From an uncultured Oscillospiraceae bacterium (GTDB lineage: Bacteria; Bacillota; Clostridia; Oscillospirales; Acutalibacteraceae), in assembly GCA_949295415.1 (NCBI GenBank), contig CASFLA010000068.1, positions 1 through 43,795 on the forward strand: a stretch of DNA of 43,795 nucleotides, in the 5' to 3' direction. A program made the translations under genes and the position numbers. The stretch's first letter is position 1. The number at the start of each line of letters is the position of its first letter. Of the stretch, positions 8,731-18,069 are shown piece by piece. The notes beneath the pieces were generated by a model. The model worked only from the letters and a program-made list of their open reading frames with translations, was not told where the DNA came from and ran no database searches.

Positions 8731-9356
8731 TTATTTACCCACCTTTGCCTGAATATCAATTATGTTTTCAATAAGCGCCTCTGCATACTCATACATCGTG
8801 CTCTCCAAGGAAGGGTTTTTTGGGAACGAAAAACCGTATTTATCCTTGAAAGCCTTAAGTATCTGATGGCGGATTGAAATGTTCCATTCGGTGTTAGATG
8901 CTATGTAGCGGTCGCAAATGGACTCAATAGTCTGACCAAAGAAGCCAAAGAAAAACGAATAGCTGATAAAGGTCGGCTCGGGCTGAAAAATAACTCTGTG
9001 TGAAATGGGATCATTCTCTTTTTGGGAGAAATGGGTTTCATTTCTTCTGGCTGAGAGGCCGTTTTCATAGCCAATCAGGAAGTTCTGAACCTGCCCGTCA
9101 GGTCCTGAAATTTTCTGAACAAGCTTTCTGTCAAGAAATATTGCCCAGGCGTGTTTATCGTCCATCTTGGTGATAATGTTTCTGCCGGAGTTATTGTTTC
9201 ATATAGATGCTTTTCATAATTAAAGCAATCTGCTGCAAGTATTTCCTCGGCGGAAGTTATAGGCACTTCAAGCTTTACATCGGTTTTAGGCATAGAGGTT
9301 AATATTTCTTCCGCAGCAGTAACCTTAACGCCGACAGAGTGCTTTGCCTTACCCAA
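8731..9356 (-). pseudogene. Unknown protein, reading frame broken by one missing base
   Basis: Two overlapping frames look like one protein of about 208 aa. The 5' part begins with a TTG at 9356 (GAGGGTG site upstream) and reads to residue ~60; the 3' part continues as KMDDKHAWAIFLDRKL to the stop at 8731. Adding one A in the short A run at 9179-9181 joins them. The joined protein then shows three similar repeats near its N terminus: VTAAEEIL, ITSAEEIL, ITPAENII; the third is only completed by the correction, which supports it. The C-terminal part is soluble and helical. Family not recognised. It may be a sequencing error, a true mutation, or less likely a programmed shift. Confidence 0.7.
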
Positions 9357-9391
9357 AAAATCACACCCTCATAAATATTTTAGAAAGACAT

Positions 9392-11182
9392 TTACTGTAT
9401 TTTCTCAAAATCGGCAGCTCCATGTTTGCAAAGAGGGCATATAAAGTCATCAGGTAGCGAATCTCCCTCATAAACGTAACCACAGATTTTGCAAACATAA
9501 CCTTTTTTGCCCTCGGTTTCGGGCTTGGGTTTAACATTGTTCTGATAATAGGTATAGGTCATAGTTTCTTTGTCGGATAAAACTCTTGCTTCAGTTACAG
9601 AGCAGATAAACATTCCGTGAGTATCCAAATCAACATACTGCTCAACCTTTAACGACATAAAGGAGTTTATATATCTCGGCAAGAAAACAAGGCCGTTATC
9701 AGAGCGCAGAGGCTGGCAATCAGCAAACTTATCGGTGTTTCTGCCGCTTTTGAAGCCAAATTGTTCAAAAACAGAGAAAGGAGCGTCAACCGTTAAGCAG
9801 TTAACATTCATTTTTCCTGTTTGTTTAATAATATGATGAGAATAGTTCTCCTTATTTATTGCAACGGCAACTCTGTTTGGAGAATTGGTAATCTGCGAAA
9901 CGGTGTTAACGATAAGACCGTTGTCCTTTTTGCCGTCATTAGAGGTTACAACATAAAGACCGTAACCGATATTAAAAAGAGCAGTAAGGTCATTTTTATT
10001 GGCGGTATCGTCTTTTGAAGCAAGATATTCACGGCAGAGCTCATCGGCTAAAGCGTCAAGCGATTTTGCGCTTTCCTCATTAAGAGCCGACATAATTTTA
10101 ACAGTGTTTTCTGCAAAGGTAAGATTTTTGCAGCCTTCGAGCATTGTTTTCATAACCTTTGCGGCGGTGGGAGCCCAGCTGCCGTTTTCAACAATGCCAA
10201 CTGTTCGGTTAGAATAGTTGCGTTCTGTCAAATGTTCAATAAACTCGCGCATAAAGGGGAAGATTTCGGAATTGTAGGTTGTTGTTGCAAGAACAAGCTT
10301 GCTGTAGCGGAAAGCATCCTCAACTGCCTCTGCCATATCGCAACGCGCAAGGTCATTTACAACAACCTTAGGGCAACCGTTTGCCTTTAATTTTTCGGCA
10401 AGCTTTAAAACTGCTTTTTTGGTGTTGCCATAGATAGATGTATAGGCAATAACGATGCCTTCCTCCTCAGGCACATAGCTAGACCAAATATTATAAAGGT
10501 TAATATAGTAACCCAAGTTTTCCTTTAAAACGGGACCATGCAAAGGGCAAATGATTTCGATATCAAGACCTGCGGCCTTTTTAAGCAAGCTCTGCACCTG
10601 CGCGCCATATTTTCCAACAATGCCGAAATAATAGCGTCTTGCTTCGCACGCCCAACCTTCCTCAACATCCAATGCTCCGAATTTACCGAAGCCGTCAGCC
10701 GAAAAAAGAACCTTATCATAGCTATCATAGGTAACAATAACCTCAGGCCAATGAACCATTGGCGCTGTTACAAAGGTAAGGGTATGTTTTCCTAAAGAGA
10801 GGGTATCGCCCTCGCCAACAATAATGCGGTTATCCTCATAATCGGTGCCGAAAAAGTTTTTCATCATAGAGAATGCTTTTGCGGATGCAACGATTTTAGC
10901 ATCGGGATAAGCCTTGACAAAGCTTGTTATATTAGCAGAATGGTCGGGTTCCATATGCTGAACTATAAGATAGTCCGGCTTTCTGCCGCCCAAAGCATCC
11001 TCAATATTATCAAGCCATTCGTGAGTAAAGTTAACATCAACGGTATCCATAATTGCGATTTTCTCATCAATAATGGCGTAGGAATTATAAGCCATACCGT
11101 TGGGAACGATATACTGGCCTTCAAATAAATCTATTTTGTGGTCGTTAACGCCGATATACTTAATATCATCAGTAACAGTCAC
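9392..11182 (-). CDS. Flavodiiron protein fused to flavin reductase and rubredoxin
   Basis: 596 aa from a GTG at 11182 (GGAGG eight bases upstream; a TTG at 11197 overlaps that site). Domains in order: metallo-beta-lactamase diiron domain (residues ~1-245) with HMEPDHSAN (His76, Glu78, Asp80, His81) and later ligands in PMVHWPE, SADGFG and CPLHGPV; flavodoxin (~250-390, TSIYGNTKKAV binds FMN); flavin-reductase domain (~400-545, FNIGYGLYVVTS, NTVSQITNSP); rubredoxin (~560-596, CKICG and CPLC). It should reduce O2 to water and/or NO to N2O. The last two domains correspond to the high-molecular-weight rubredoxin that serves as a separate partner of FprA in Moorella. It has its own promoter. Confidence 0.93.
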   Translation of the reverse strand: MTVTDDIKYIGVNDHKIDLFEGQYIVPNGMAYNSYAIIDEKIAIMDTVDVNFTHEWLDNIEDALGGRKPDYLIVQHMEPDHSANITSFVKAYPDAKIVASAKAFSMMKNFFGTDYEDNRIIVGEGDTLSLGKHTLTFVTAPMVHWPEVIVTYDSYDKVLFSADGFGKFGALDVEEGWACEARRYYFGIVGKYGAQVQSLLKKAAGLDIEIICPLHGPVLKENLGYYINLYNIWSSYVPEEEGIVIAYTSIYGNTKKAVLKLAEKLKANGCPKVVVNDLARCDMAEAVEDAFRYSKLVLATTTYNSEIFPFMREFIEHLTERNYSNRTVGIVENGSWAPTAAKVMKTMLEGCKNLTFAENTVKIMSALNEESAKSLDALADELCREYLASKDDTANKNDLTALFNIGYGLYVVTSNDGKKDNGLIVNTVSQITNSPNRVAVAINKENYSHHIIKQTGKMNVNCLTVDAPFSVFEQFGFKSGRNTDKFADCQPLRSDNGLVFLPRYINSFMSLKVEQYVDLDTHGMFICSVTEARVLSDKETMTYTYYQNNVKPKPETEGKKGYVCKICGYVYEGDSLPDDFICPLCKHGAADFEKIQ

Positions 11183-11223
11183 TCTCAAAACCTCCAAATG
11201 TCATATAAATATTATATACACTA

Positions 11224-11252
11224 ATTTTATATCTTTTAACGCAGAATGTCAA
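11224..11252 (-). promoter_or_regulatory. Predicted promoter of the flavodiiron operon
   Basis: Minus strand TTGACA (11247-11252), 17-base spacer, TAAAAT (11224-11229). With no terminator seen before 7055, this could drive the flavodiiron gene and the four genes after it. Confidence 0.65.
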
Positions 11253-11264
11253 CTTTTAAGTGTA

Positions 11265-11303
11265 TAAAGAAAACCCAAGGGAAATTAAATTGCCCTTGGG
11301 TTT
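11265..11303 (-). terminator. Terminator after the GH2 gene
   Basis: 11-bp stem AAACCCAAGGG/CCCTTGGGTTT (11271-11281 with 11293-11303), followed on the minus strand by TTTTCTTT. It lies just beyond the GH2 stop. Confidence 0.8.
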
Positions 11304-11313
11304 AAATCAAGAA

Positions 11314-13572
11314 TTATTTCTTTTTGGGTTTTTTGATTTTATTGAGTTTTGCATTAAGCTCGAGAAGCTCTTCTTTAGTGAACTTAACGTCCATCATACC
11401 GCCCATAAGATTAAATAGGCGAAGCACGGTGAAGCCGCCCATCATAGACAACATCTCGGGGCCTACTTCAAAGCCCATAGCCTCTATTTTGCCATCCTTG
11501 CCCTTGCCTTTGCCGCCCATCAGCTTGCCGACAAGACCCATAAAGAGCATCTTGCCCTGTAAGGTGCTGAGGACATCGCTCAGCGTATCATTGAGAGAGA
11601 GGTAACCTTCGGGAGCATCAACATTAAACCAGTTAAGGATAGCGCCCTTTTCTTTTAAGCGGTATTCCTCGTTAAAGACTTCAACCTTGCGGATAACGCC
11701 ACAGTCTTTACAGTCACCTGCAACAGCGCAAAGGTTAGTTTCGCCTTCGTTTTTAACTTCGAAGTAGAAGAAGTGGTCTTCAGCCTTTACCTTGCCTACT
11801 GATACGCCGTTCGCAAAAAGCTCAACCTCGGGTAAGTTGGAGTAAACGGTAACCTTAGTAACATCTTCAACGCGGTCAATGTATCTCTTGCCGCAGAGAT
11901 GAACAAACGGCTCATCGGATAACCATGCCTTATAAGCATAGAAAGAGTCCTTCTTATACTTGCGGTCAAAGGTCACAAGACCCTTATGGTTCTGGCCGTT
12001 TTCGCCGCCTTCGTTACGGGCGTCTGCACCAAAGTCAAACATATTCCAAACATGTGTTGCCCAAATGTACTTACGGGTAAACAATTGCTTGATTAACTCC
12101 TCATGGTAATATGCCTGATATTCCTCGGTATAATCACCCCTCATAGGAGCTGAGGTATGCCAATTAAGAGCCTCGCAACCATATTCCGAGCAGCCGATGG
12201 GAATGTTTGGATTCGTTTTATGGAATTTATCGAACCATGGACCGTTCTTACTGGTATCTCCGCCATACCAACCGAAGTAGTGGTTATAGGCAACAACATC
12301 GGGAATCTGCAAGTAGGGGTCGTCCATACTGCACATTGCAACTACGGCGATAGTGGTCTTTCTTGTGGGGTCCATTTCATGACACATATCGTTCAGAATA
12401 CGATGGTTTTCGAGCAGGTCCTCATCGCTTCCGCCGATGCCGATTTCGTTGGAAAGGCCCCAAACAACGATAGAAGGATGGTTATAGTTCTGAATGATAA
12501 GTTCCTTCATCTGGGAAATAGTATTCTCTCGTCCTGCAGGCATATGCTTTGAAATATAGGGAATTTCAGCCCAGACAACAAGACCTTTTTCATCACAAAG
12601 GTCATAGAAATACTGGTCATGCTGATAGTGAGCAAGACGAACGGTGGTTGCGCCAACCTCGCAGATAAGTTCAATATCTTCCTCATGGTCTTCTTTTGAT
12701 AAAGCGTTGCCCTTGCCCCACTTATCCTGATGGCGAGATACGCCATGGAGAGGATATTCCTCTCCGTTTAAGATGAAGCCGTTTTCGGGGTCAATCTCAA
12801 AAGTTCTGCAACCGAAGCGGGTGCAAACATTATCAATAACCTCGCCATTTTCGATAAGTTCTGCTTCACAGAAGTAAAGATAGGGGTCTTTTCTGCCGTT
12901 CCAAAGATGAACATTCTCTATTGCGAATGAAACCTTTGTTTCATCGGTTTCCTTAGAGGCTACAACATTCTCGTCCTTGTCATAAACGGTGTAACGAACC
13001 TTCTGGCCGATTTTAGTGTTAGAAAGGAAAACCTCAACCTCAACATTGGCGTTCTTGCCCTCGATTTCGGGGGTAACCTTAATACCGGGGCCTCCGTAGT
13101 AGTCAAGGTCAAAGTGAGATTCGCTAACGCAGATAAGGTTAACATCTCTGTAAATACCGCCGTAGAAGGTGAAGTCAGCCATCTGAGGATAAACCTTGTC
13201 GTTAGCTGAGTTATCAACTGCGATAACGAGTATATTCATAGGCTCTAAAGAGTCAGTAATATCAACTCTGAAGGTTGAATATCCTCCGTCGTGGTGGGCT
13301 AAGTTCTTGCCGTTCAAATAAACATCGGCAGAAGAGTTTGCGCCGCGAATTTCAAGATAGTAGCGGTCAGCTTCGGGGAAATCGTTTTTAACAATTGTCT
13401 TTGCATAATAAGCAGTTCCGCGGAAATAATCGTTATCTCCGTCCTGACCGTCGATAGCATTCCAGGAATGAGGCAGGTTGACAAAGCACCATTTGTTATC
13501 AATAGCGCTGGGAACCTCGGTTGCCATTTTGGAAAATGCCCATTTTGAATTCAAGTTAATAATTTGTCTCAT
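11314..13572 (-). CDS. Glycoside hydrolase family 2 (beta-galactosidase/glucuronidase type)
   Basis: 752 aa, no signal peptide, so cytoplasmic. Domains: jelly-roll sugar-binding (~1-155), immunoglobulin-like (~165-260), TIM barrel (~262-590). Acid/base Glu376 is in WGLSNEIG and nucleophile Glu463 in CSEYGCE. A NxKG segment (NHKGLVTFDRKYKKDS) resembles the NxK motif that reads the carboxylate in beta-glucuronidases, but many GH2 beta-galactosidases have a similar NxKGLVT stretch, and DLCDEKGLVVWAEIP is galactosidase-like. Context (GPH symporter, glucuronate genes) favours glucuronides. The last ~110 residues form an unusual Gly/Met/Lys-rich tail (LMGGKGKGKDGK, MLSMMGG, KIKKPKKK). Confidence 0.9.
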   Translation of the reverse strand: MRQIINLNSKWAFSKMATEVPSAIDNKWCFVNLPHSWNAIDGQDGDNDYFRGTAYYAKTIVKNDFPEADRYYLEIRGANSSADVYLNGKNLAHHDGGYSTFRVDITDSLEPMNILVIAVDNSANDKVYPQMADFTFYGGIYRDVNLICVSESHFDLDYYGGPGIKVTPEIEGKNANVEVEVFLSNTKIGQKVRYTVYDKDENVVASKETDETKVSFAIENVHLWNGRKDPYLYFCEAELIENGEVIDNVCTRFGCRTFEIDPENGFILNGEEYPLHGVSRHQDKWGKGNALSKEDHEEDIELICEVGATTVRLAHYQHDQYFYDLCDEKGLVVWAEIPYISKHMPAGRENTISQMKELIIQNYNHPSIVVWGLSNEIGIGGSDEDLLENHRILNDMCHEMDPTRKTTIAVVAMCSMDDPYLQIPDVVAYNHYFGWYGGDTSKNGPWFDKFHKTNPNIPIGCSEYGCEALNWHTSAPMRGDYTEEYQAYYHEELIKQLFTRKYIWATHVWNMFDFGADARNEGGENGQNHKGLVTFDRKYKKDSFYAYKAWLSDEPFVHLCGKRYIDRVEDVTKVTVYSNLPEVELFANGVSVGKVKAEDHFFYFEVKNEGETNLCAVAGDCKDCGVIRKVEVFNEEYRLKEKGAILNWFNVDAPEGYLSLNDTLSDVLSTLQGKMLFMGLVGKLMGGKGKGKDGKIEAMGFEVGPEMLSMMGGFTVLRLFNLMGGMMDVKFTKEELLELNAKLNKIKKPKKK

Positions 13573-13655
13573 AAAATCTCTCCGTTTAAAAAATTAGGGT
13601 TAAGTTAAGTATAACATAAGGAATATTAGTAAATGTGAAGTTTTAATAAATTTTG

Positions 13656-13687
13656 AAAAAGGCGTCCGAGCGTTTTTGTCGGACGCC
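13656..13687 (-). terminator. Terminator after the GPH symporter gene
   Basis: 9-bp GC-rich stem GGCGTCCGA/TCGGACGCC (13661-13669 with 13679-13687) followed on the minus strand by TTTTT. It separates the symporter from GH2, which has an extended -10-like TGTTATACT in front of it on the minus strand. Confidence 0.8.
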
Positions 13688-13701
13688 CAAAAGTTCAAAA
13701 A

Positions 13702-15150
13702 TTAAGCATTCTTTCTTGCTGCGAACTCATCGTTCATCTTGGCAAGGGTTTTCTTATCAAGGTTGTAGATAAGGCCGATACCAACGAACTGCATAACTGC
13801 GCTGAAGAGGTAAAGACCTGCAACGAGCCAGCACATTGCATAAGCAACTTTCGGGTCCTGACCGGTGGTGCCGAGGTCAGAAACATAGCCGAGAAGACCC
13901 ATAATTGCAAGAACAATAGAGGGGCCAACGCCCTGAGAGAGCTTACGGAAGAAGGAATGGAGTGAATAAACAGTGCCTTCCTCGCGCTTTCCGGTTTTCC
14001 ACTCGTTGTAATCGATAGCGTCTGCCATCAATGCCCAGGATACGCAGGTGTAAACACCCATTCCAAGACCAAAGAAAACAAGGCCTGCCATATAAACGGG
14101 AAGAGCCAATTTAAAGGGAACCATGGGGAAGATAAGCATTACTACGCCGCCTACCATAGAAACGATAGTTCCGGCAACAGAAGCCTCTTTCTTACCGAAC
14201 TTGTTAACAATCTTCTTAATGAAGGGCATAAACAAGAACATAGGTAAGAAGCCGAGCATCATAACAAGACCTGAAAGCTGTGCCTGCTTGAAGTATGTCG
14301 CAAACATAATGGAGTTTGCCGTTGTAGCAGACTGCATTCCAAGGAACATACCCATAGCAGCAATAGTAGCGCCAAGTGCGGGACGGTTCTTGAGGAAGTT
14401 GCCGAATGCAGAGAATACATTGAACTTCTCGCTGGCTTCGTTTGTCTTAACAGAGTTCTCATCAACGCGAATGGTGATTTTTTTAATCATGAACCAGAAA
14501 GCGATAAAGCCGAGAACACCCATAAGGAGCGCTGCGAAGAATACGCGGTCGCCAAGGAGCTCCTGGCCAAGCTTTTCGCCGTTTGCATCAAATACATCTT
14601 TCCAGATAATCATCGGAAGAATGATACCGGGGAGCATACCGCCAACCATTGAACCAACTGAACGCCAGGTTGAAAGCTGAGCTCTCTCACCGGGGTCTTC
14701 GGTAACAAGTGAAAGCATTGAGCCGTAAGGAACGTTAGCCATTGTGTAAGCTGCGTCCCAAATTACGTAGCCAATGATGAAGAGCGTTGCTTTAACGACA
14801 GTGCTTGAATTGGGGAAGGGAAGGAATACTGCTGCGCCGCCTACGATAAGGCCGCAAGCACCTATAAAGATATAGGTCTTGAATTTTCCCATTTTGTATT
14901 TTCTTCTGTCAGCGTCTATTATTGTTCCGATAATGGGGTCGTTAACAGCGTCCCAAATCTGAACGAGAAGGAGAAGAATGGAGAGCAGACCGGTTTCTAA
15001 CATCATATAAACGAGCCAGAAGGCCTGAACTGTGCCTTTAAGGCCGAAACTCATGTTGCAACCGAAGTCGCCTGCGGCATAAGCTACTTTATCAAGCATG
15101 CCAAACTTAGGGTAGCCTTTTTCGTCTAACTTGACGGGCTTTTTAGCCAT
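13702..15150 (-). CDS. GPH-family glycoside/hexuronide:cation symporter
   Basis: 482 aa with about 12 membrane segments. The N-terminal segment KVAYAAGDFGCNMSFGL, then WDAVNDPIIGTIIDADRRK, is diagnostic of the glycoside-pentoside-hexuronide symporters (MelB, UidB, XynB). It would bring a glycoside into the cell with Na+ or H+. It stands between GH2 and the divergent glucuronate genes, so a beta-glucuronide is the likeliest cargo. A GAGGAA site precedes the ATG. The 256-base gap to the AraC gene is a divergent control region. Confidence 0.93.
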   Translation of the reverse strand: MAKKPVKLDEKGYPKFGMLDKVAYAAGDFGCNMSFGLKGTVQAFWLVYMMLETGLLSILLLLVQIWDAVNDPIIGTIIDADRRKYKMGKFKTYIFIGACGLIVGGAAVFLPFPNSSTVVKATLFIIGYVIWDAAYTMANVPYGSMLSLVTEDPGERAQLSTWRSVGSMVGGMLPGIILPMIIWKDVFDANGEKLGQELLGDRVFFAALLMGVLGFIAFWFMIKKITIRVDENSVKTNEASEKFNVFSAFGNFLKNRPALGATIAAMGMFLGMQSATTANSIMFATYFKQAQLSGLVMMLGFLPMFLFMPFIKKIVNKFGKKEASVAGTIVSMVGGVVMLIFPMVPFKLALPVYMAGLVFFGLGMGVYTCVSWALMADAIDYNEWKTGKREEGTVYSLHSFFRKLSQGVGPSIVLAIMGLLGYVSDLGTTGQDPKVAYAMCWLVAGLYLFSAVMQFVGIGLIYNLDKKTLAKMNDEFAARKNA

Positions 15151-15299
15151 AATGATTTCCTCTTTTCTTTATTATATTTAAGGGGGCGCAAAACCCTCTT
15201 GGAATCTTGCTAAATTAAGTATAAAATATTTATTTGAATAATGTGAGTATTTTTTTCAACTATTTTTGTATTATTTTAATATTTTGCAGTTTTTATATA

Positions 15300-15328
15300 T
15301 TGTAATTAAACAAAAGTTGTGCTATAAT
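15300..15328 (+). promoter_or_regulatory. Predicted promoter of the araC-uxaC-uxuA-uxuB-eda operon
   Basis: TTGTAA (15300-15305), 17-base spacer, TATAAT (15323-15328), about 80 bases before the regulator's ATG. The surrounding 15151-15406 is AT-rich, and the symporter promoter must lie in the same gap, facing left. Confidence 0.6.
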
Positions 15329-15406
15329 TCAAATGATGATTAGTATTATTGTTTAAATTTACCATAAATGCAAAAATTTTAGCGAAAAGGCGGTTAACGC
15401 TTTTAT

Positions 15407-16636
15407 ATGTTTTATGAAAAAGAATTAAAATTTTTAACGGATACTCTTAAAAAATGCCATATAAGAACTGCGCTTATTTCGCCCGATGAGCCTATGAACT
15501 CGCTGATTGGTGAGGATGTAGTGCCCATTTTTACTCCCGAAGCCTTTAAGGGTAAAACCTTAAGGGAGGCGCTTAATAAGCCTGAACACAAGATGCTCTA
15601 TAAAATGACCGATTCTTTCGGCAGATGCTATCAATATATGTTGCTTTATGGGGCTAAAACAGATATAATATTTTCTGTGGGCCCGTATTTGTCCGAGCCG
15701 TTATCCCAGAAGCGTTTGCTGGAGCTGGGGGAGGAATTGAACATATCCCCTAAAAGCCAGCGCTACTTTGAGGAATACTATATGAGCATTCCTGTTTTAA
15801 ATGAGGATAGCCCGGTTTTTGTTATGCTCTATACATTCTGCGAAAATATGTGGGCAACGCCGTCGTTTGCGATAGTTGATATCGGTGCCGAGTATAAAAA
15901 CCCCGCGTCGCCCATAAATGAGCCAACGCATAGCGATGATAGCCTTGATGATATTATTGTTTCAATGAAGGCCATGGAAACAAGATATAAATTCGAAAAT
16001 GAAATGATGAATGCGGTAACCTTAGGGCAAATTCAAAAAGAGCCGTTTTTGTTAACGGCTTTTTCTGAGCAGGCTTTTGAAAAACGTGTGCAGGACCCTA
16101 TCCGCAACCGCAAGAACTACGGTATTATAATGAATACTCTGCTGAGAAAAGCGGCAGAAAAGGGCGGAGTGCATCCGCTATACCTTGATAGAGTATCTTC
16201 AGAATATGCAACGCGTATAGAAAAAATATCAAGCATCGAGGAAGGCAATGAGATGATGCGAGATATGTTTAAATCGTATTGCCGCCTTGTCCGTAAGCAC
16301 TCGGTTGCGAATTATTCAAAGGTAGTCAGAGAAACCATTCTTTTAATAGATTCTGACCTTGCGGCAGATTTGAGCTTAAGCTCGTTAGCACAAAACCAGA
16401 ATATAAGCGCAGGATATTTATCGGCGGTATTTAAAAAGGAAACGGGTAAAACCGTTTCAGAATATATAAGAGAAAAAAGAATCAAGCATGCAACCCACTT
16501 GTTGCTGACGACACATTTGCAGATACAGACAATAGCACTCCATTGCGGTATAGTCGATGTTCAGTATTTTTCAAAAATATTTAAAAAACAAACAGGCAAA
16601 ACACCAAAAGAGTATCGCGAAACAATGAAGCAATAA
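15407..16636 (+). CDS. AraC-family transcriptional regulator of the glucuronate locus
   Basis: 409 aa. The C-terminal ~100 residues hold two helix-turn-helix units: LSSLAQNQNISAGYLSAVFK and IQTIALHCGIVDVQYFSKIFK, ending in the family signature TGKTPKEYRE. The N-terminal ~300 residues are an uncharacterised sensor region without a clear cupin. It is the first gene of the operon, 18 bases before uxaC, and diverges from the GPH/GH2 genes, so it most likely controls both directions in response to a uronate or glucuronide. A TTATATG start region with AAAGGCGG upstream is acceptable but not strong. Confidence 0.88.
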   Translation: MFYEKELKFLTDTLKKCHIRTALISPDEPMNSLIGEDVVPIFTPEAFKGKTLREALNKPEHKMLYKMTDSFGRCYQYMLLYGAKTDIIFSVGPYLSEPLSQKRLLELGEELNISPKSQRYFEEYYMSIPVLNEDSPVFVMLYTFCENMWATPSFAIVDIGAEYKNPASPINEPTHSDDSLDDIIVSMKAMETRYKFENEMMNAVTLGQIQKEPFLLTAFSEQAFEKRVQDPIRNRKNYGIIMNTLLRKAAEKGGVHPLYLDRVSSEYATRIEKISSIEEGNEMMRDMFKSYCRLVRKHSVANYSKVVRETILLIDSDLAADLSLSSLAQNQNISAGYLSAVFKKETGKTVSEYIREKRIKHATHLLLTTHLQIQTIALHCGIVDVQYFSKIFKKQTGKTPKEYRETMKQ

Positions 16637-16654
16637 TATAAAGGAGAGAAAATA

Positions 16655-18052
16655 ATGGCATTTTTATCAAAGGATTTTCTGCTTAACACCAAAACCGCCA
16701 AAAAACTTTATTTTGAAGCGGCCGAGGATATGCCGATTATCGATTACCATTGCCATGTCAGTCCCAAGGAAATATATGAGGACAAACGATTCAATAATAT
16801 AACAGAGGTCTGGCTTGGCGGCGACCATTATAAGTGGCGCCTTATGCGCTCGAACGGCGTTGATGAGCGCTATATAACGGGCGATGCTTCGGATTATGAA
16901 AAGTTTTTAAAATTTGCAGAGGTTTTGCCTAAAGCAATTGGAAACCCGATGTTCCATTGGTGCCATTTGGAGCTCAAAAATTATTTTGGATTTGACGGCG
17001 TTCTTAACCCTGAGACCGCTGATGAGGTCTGGACTTTGGCAGCAAAAAAGCTTGCTGAAGGAAATATGAGCGCAAGGGGTATAATAGACAAGAGCAATGT
17101 TGCTTTTATCGGCACAACCGATGACCCGATTGACTCTTTGGAGTATCATAAGCTTATTGCCGAGGATAAATCCTTTAAAACGATAGTTGCGCCCTCGTTC
17201 CGCCCCGATAAAGCGCTTAATATTGATAAAAAGGGCTGGAAGGAATATATTGAAACCTTGTCAACCGTCAGCGGAGTTGAAATTTGTGACTTTGCTTCCT
17301 TAAAACGGGCATTGCTTTTAAGAATCGAGCATTTTGCAGAAAACGGTTGCAAAGCCAGCGACCACGGACTTGATAAAATGGTATTTGTCAGAGCCGAGGA
17401 AGCGTCGCTTGATGCTATAATTAAAAAGGGCTTGTCGGGTATTGCGGTAACCGATAAGGAGGCAGACGCTTTAAAGACCGAGCTTATCATTTTCTGCGCA
17501 ACCGAATATAAAAAGCGCGATTGGGTTATGCAGATACATTATAATTGTATGAGAAATCCCAACTCAAAGATGTTTGAGCTTTTAGGCGCAGATACCGGCT
17601 TTGATATAATCGGCCCCGATAACGGCTCAAGAAAGCTCGCGCTTCTGCTTGACGCTCTGAACAAAGAGGATAACCTGCCGAAGACTGTTCTTTATAGCCT
17701 TGATGCTTCGGATAACGAGTTTTTAGATACTCTTATCGGTGCTTTCCAAGGAACAGAAATTCCTGGTAAGCTGCAGCATGGAAGCGCTTGGTGGTTCAAT
17801 GATAACAAGCAGGGAATGAAGGACCAGTTAATAAGCCTTGCAAACCTTGCCTTGCTCGGAAACTTTATCGGTATGCTTACCGATTCAAGAAGCTTTTTGA
17901 GCTATACCCGTCACGAATATTTCCGCCGCATTCTATGCGCACTTATCGGCGAATGGGTTGAAAACGGCGAGTATCCTGCAGACAAGGAACAGTTATACAA
18001 AATTGTCCGCGATATTTGTTATAATAATGCCAAAAGATATTTCAACATATAA
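16655..18052 (+). CDS. uxaC: Glucuronate isomerase
   Basis: 465 aa, normal length. The amidohydrolase-fold metal motif appears as DYHCHVSPKEI; the segment GGDHYKWRLMRSNGV and the C-terminal YTRHEYFRRILCALIGEWVE are typical of UxaC. It converts D-glucuronate to D-fructuronate (or galacturonate to tagaturonate). AAAGGAGAG precedes the ATG. As the first enzyme gene of the operon, it is followed 17 bases later by uxuA, whose neighbours point to the glucuronate branch. Confidence 0.97.
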   Translation: MAFLSKDFLLNTKTAKKLYFEAAEDMPIIDYHCHVSPKEIYEDKRFNNITEVWLGGDHYKWRLMRSNGVDERYITGDASDYEKFLKFAEVLPKAIGNPMFHWCHLELKNYFGFDGVLNPETADEVWTLAAKKLAEGNMSARGIIDKSNVAFIGTTDDPIDSLEYHKLIAEDKSFKTIVAPSFRPDKALNIDKKGWKEYIETLSTVSGVEICDFASLKRALLLRIEHFAENGCKASDHGLDKMVFVRAEEASLDAIIKKGLSGIAVTDKEADALKTELIIFCATEYKKRDWVMQIHYNCMRNPNSKMFELLGADTGFDIIGPDNGSRKLALLLDALNKEDNLPKTVLYSLDASDNEFLDTLIGAFQGTEIPGKLQHGSAWWFNDNKQGMKDQLISLANLALLGNFIGMLTDSRSFLSYTRHEYFRRILCALIGEWVENGEYPADKEQLYKIVRDICYNNAKRYFNI

Positions 18053-18069
18053 TTTTCGGAGGAAATAAA

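Noticed and set aside
14123..14680. 185-codon frame opposite the GPH symporter gene
   Set aside because: Antisense of a membrane protein gene; the composition is what a mirrored hydrophobic gene gives.
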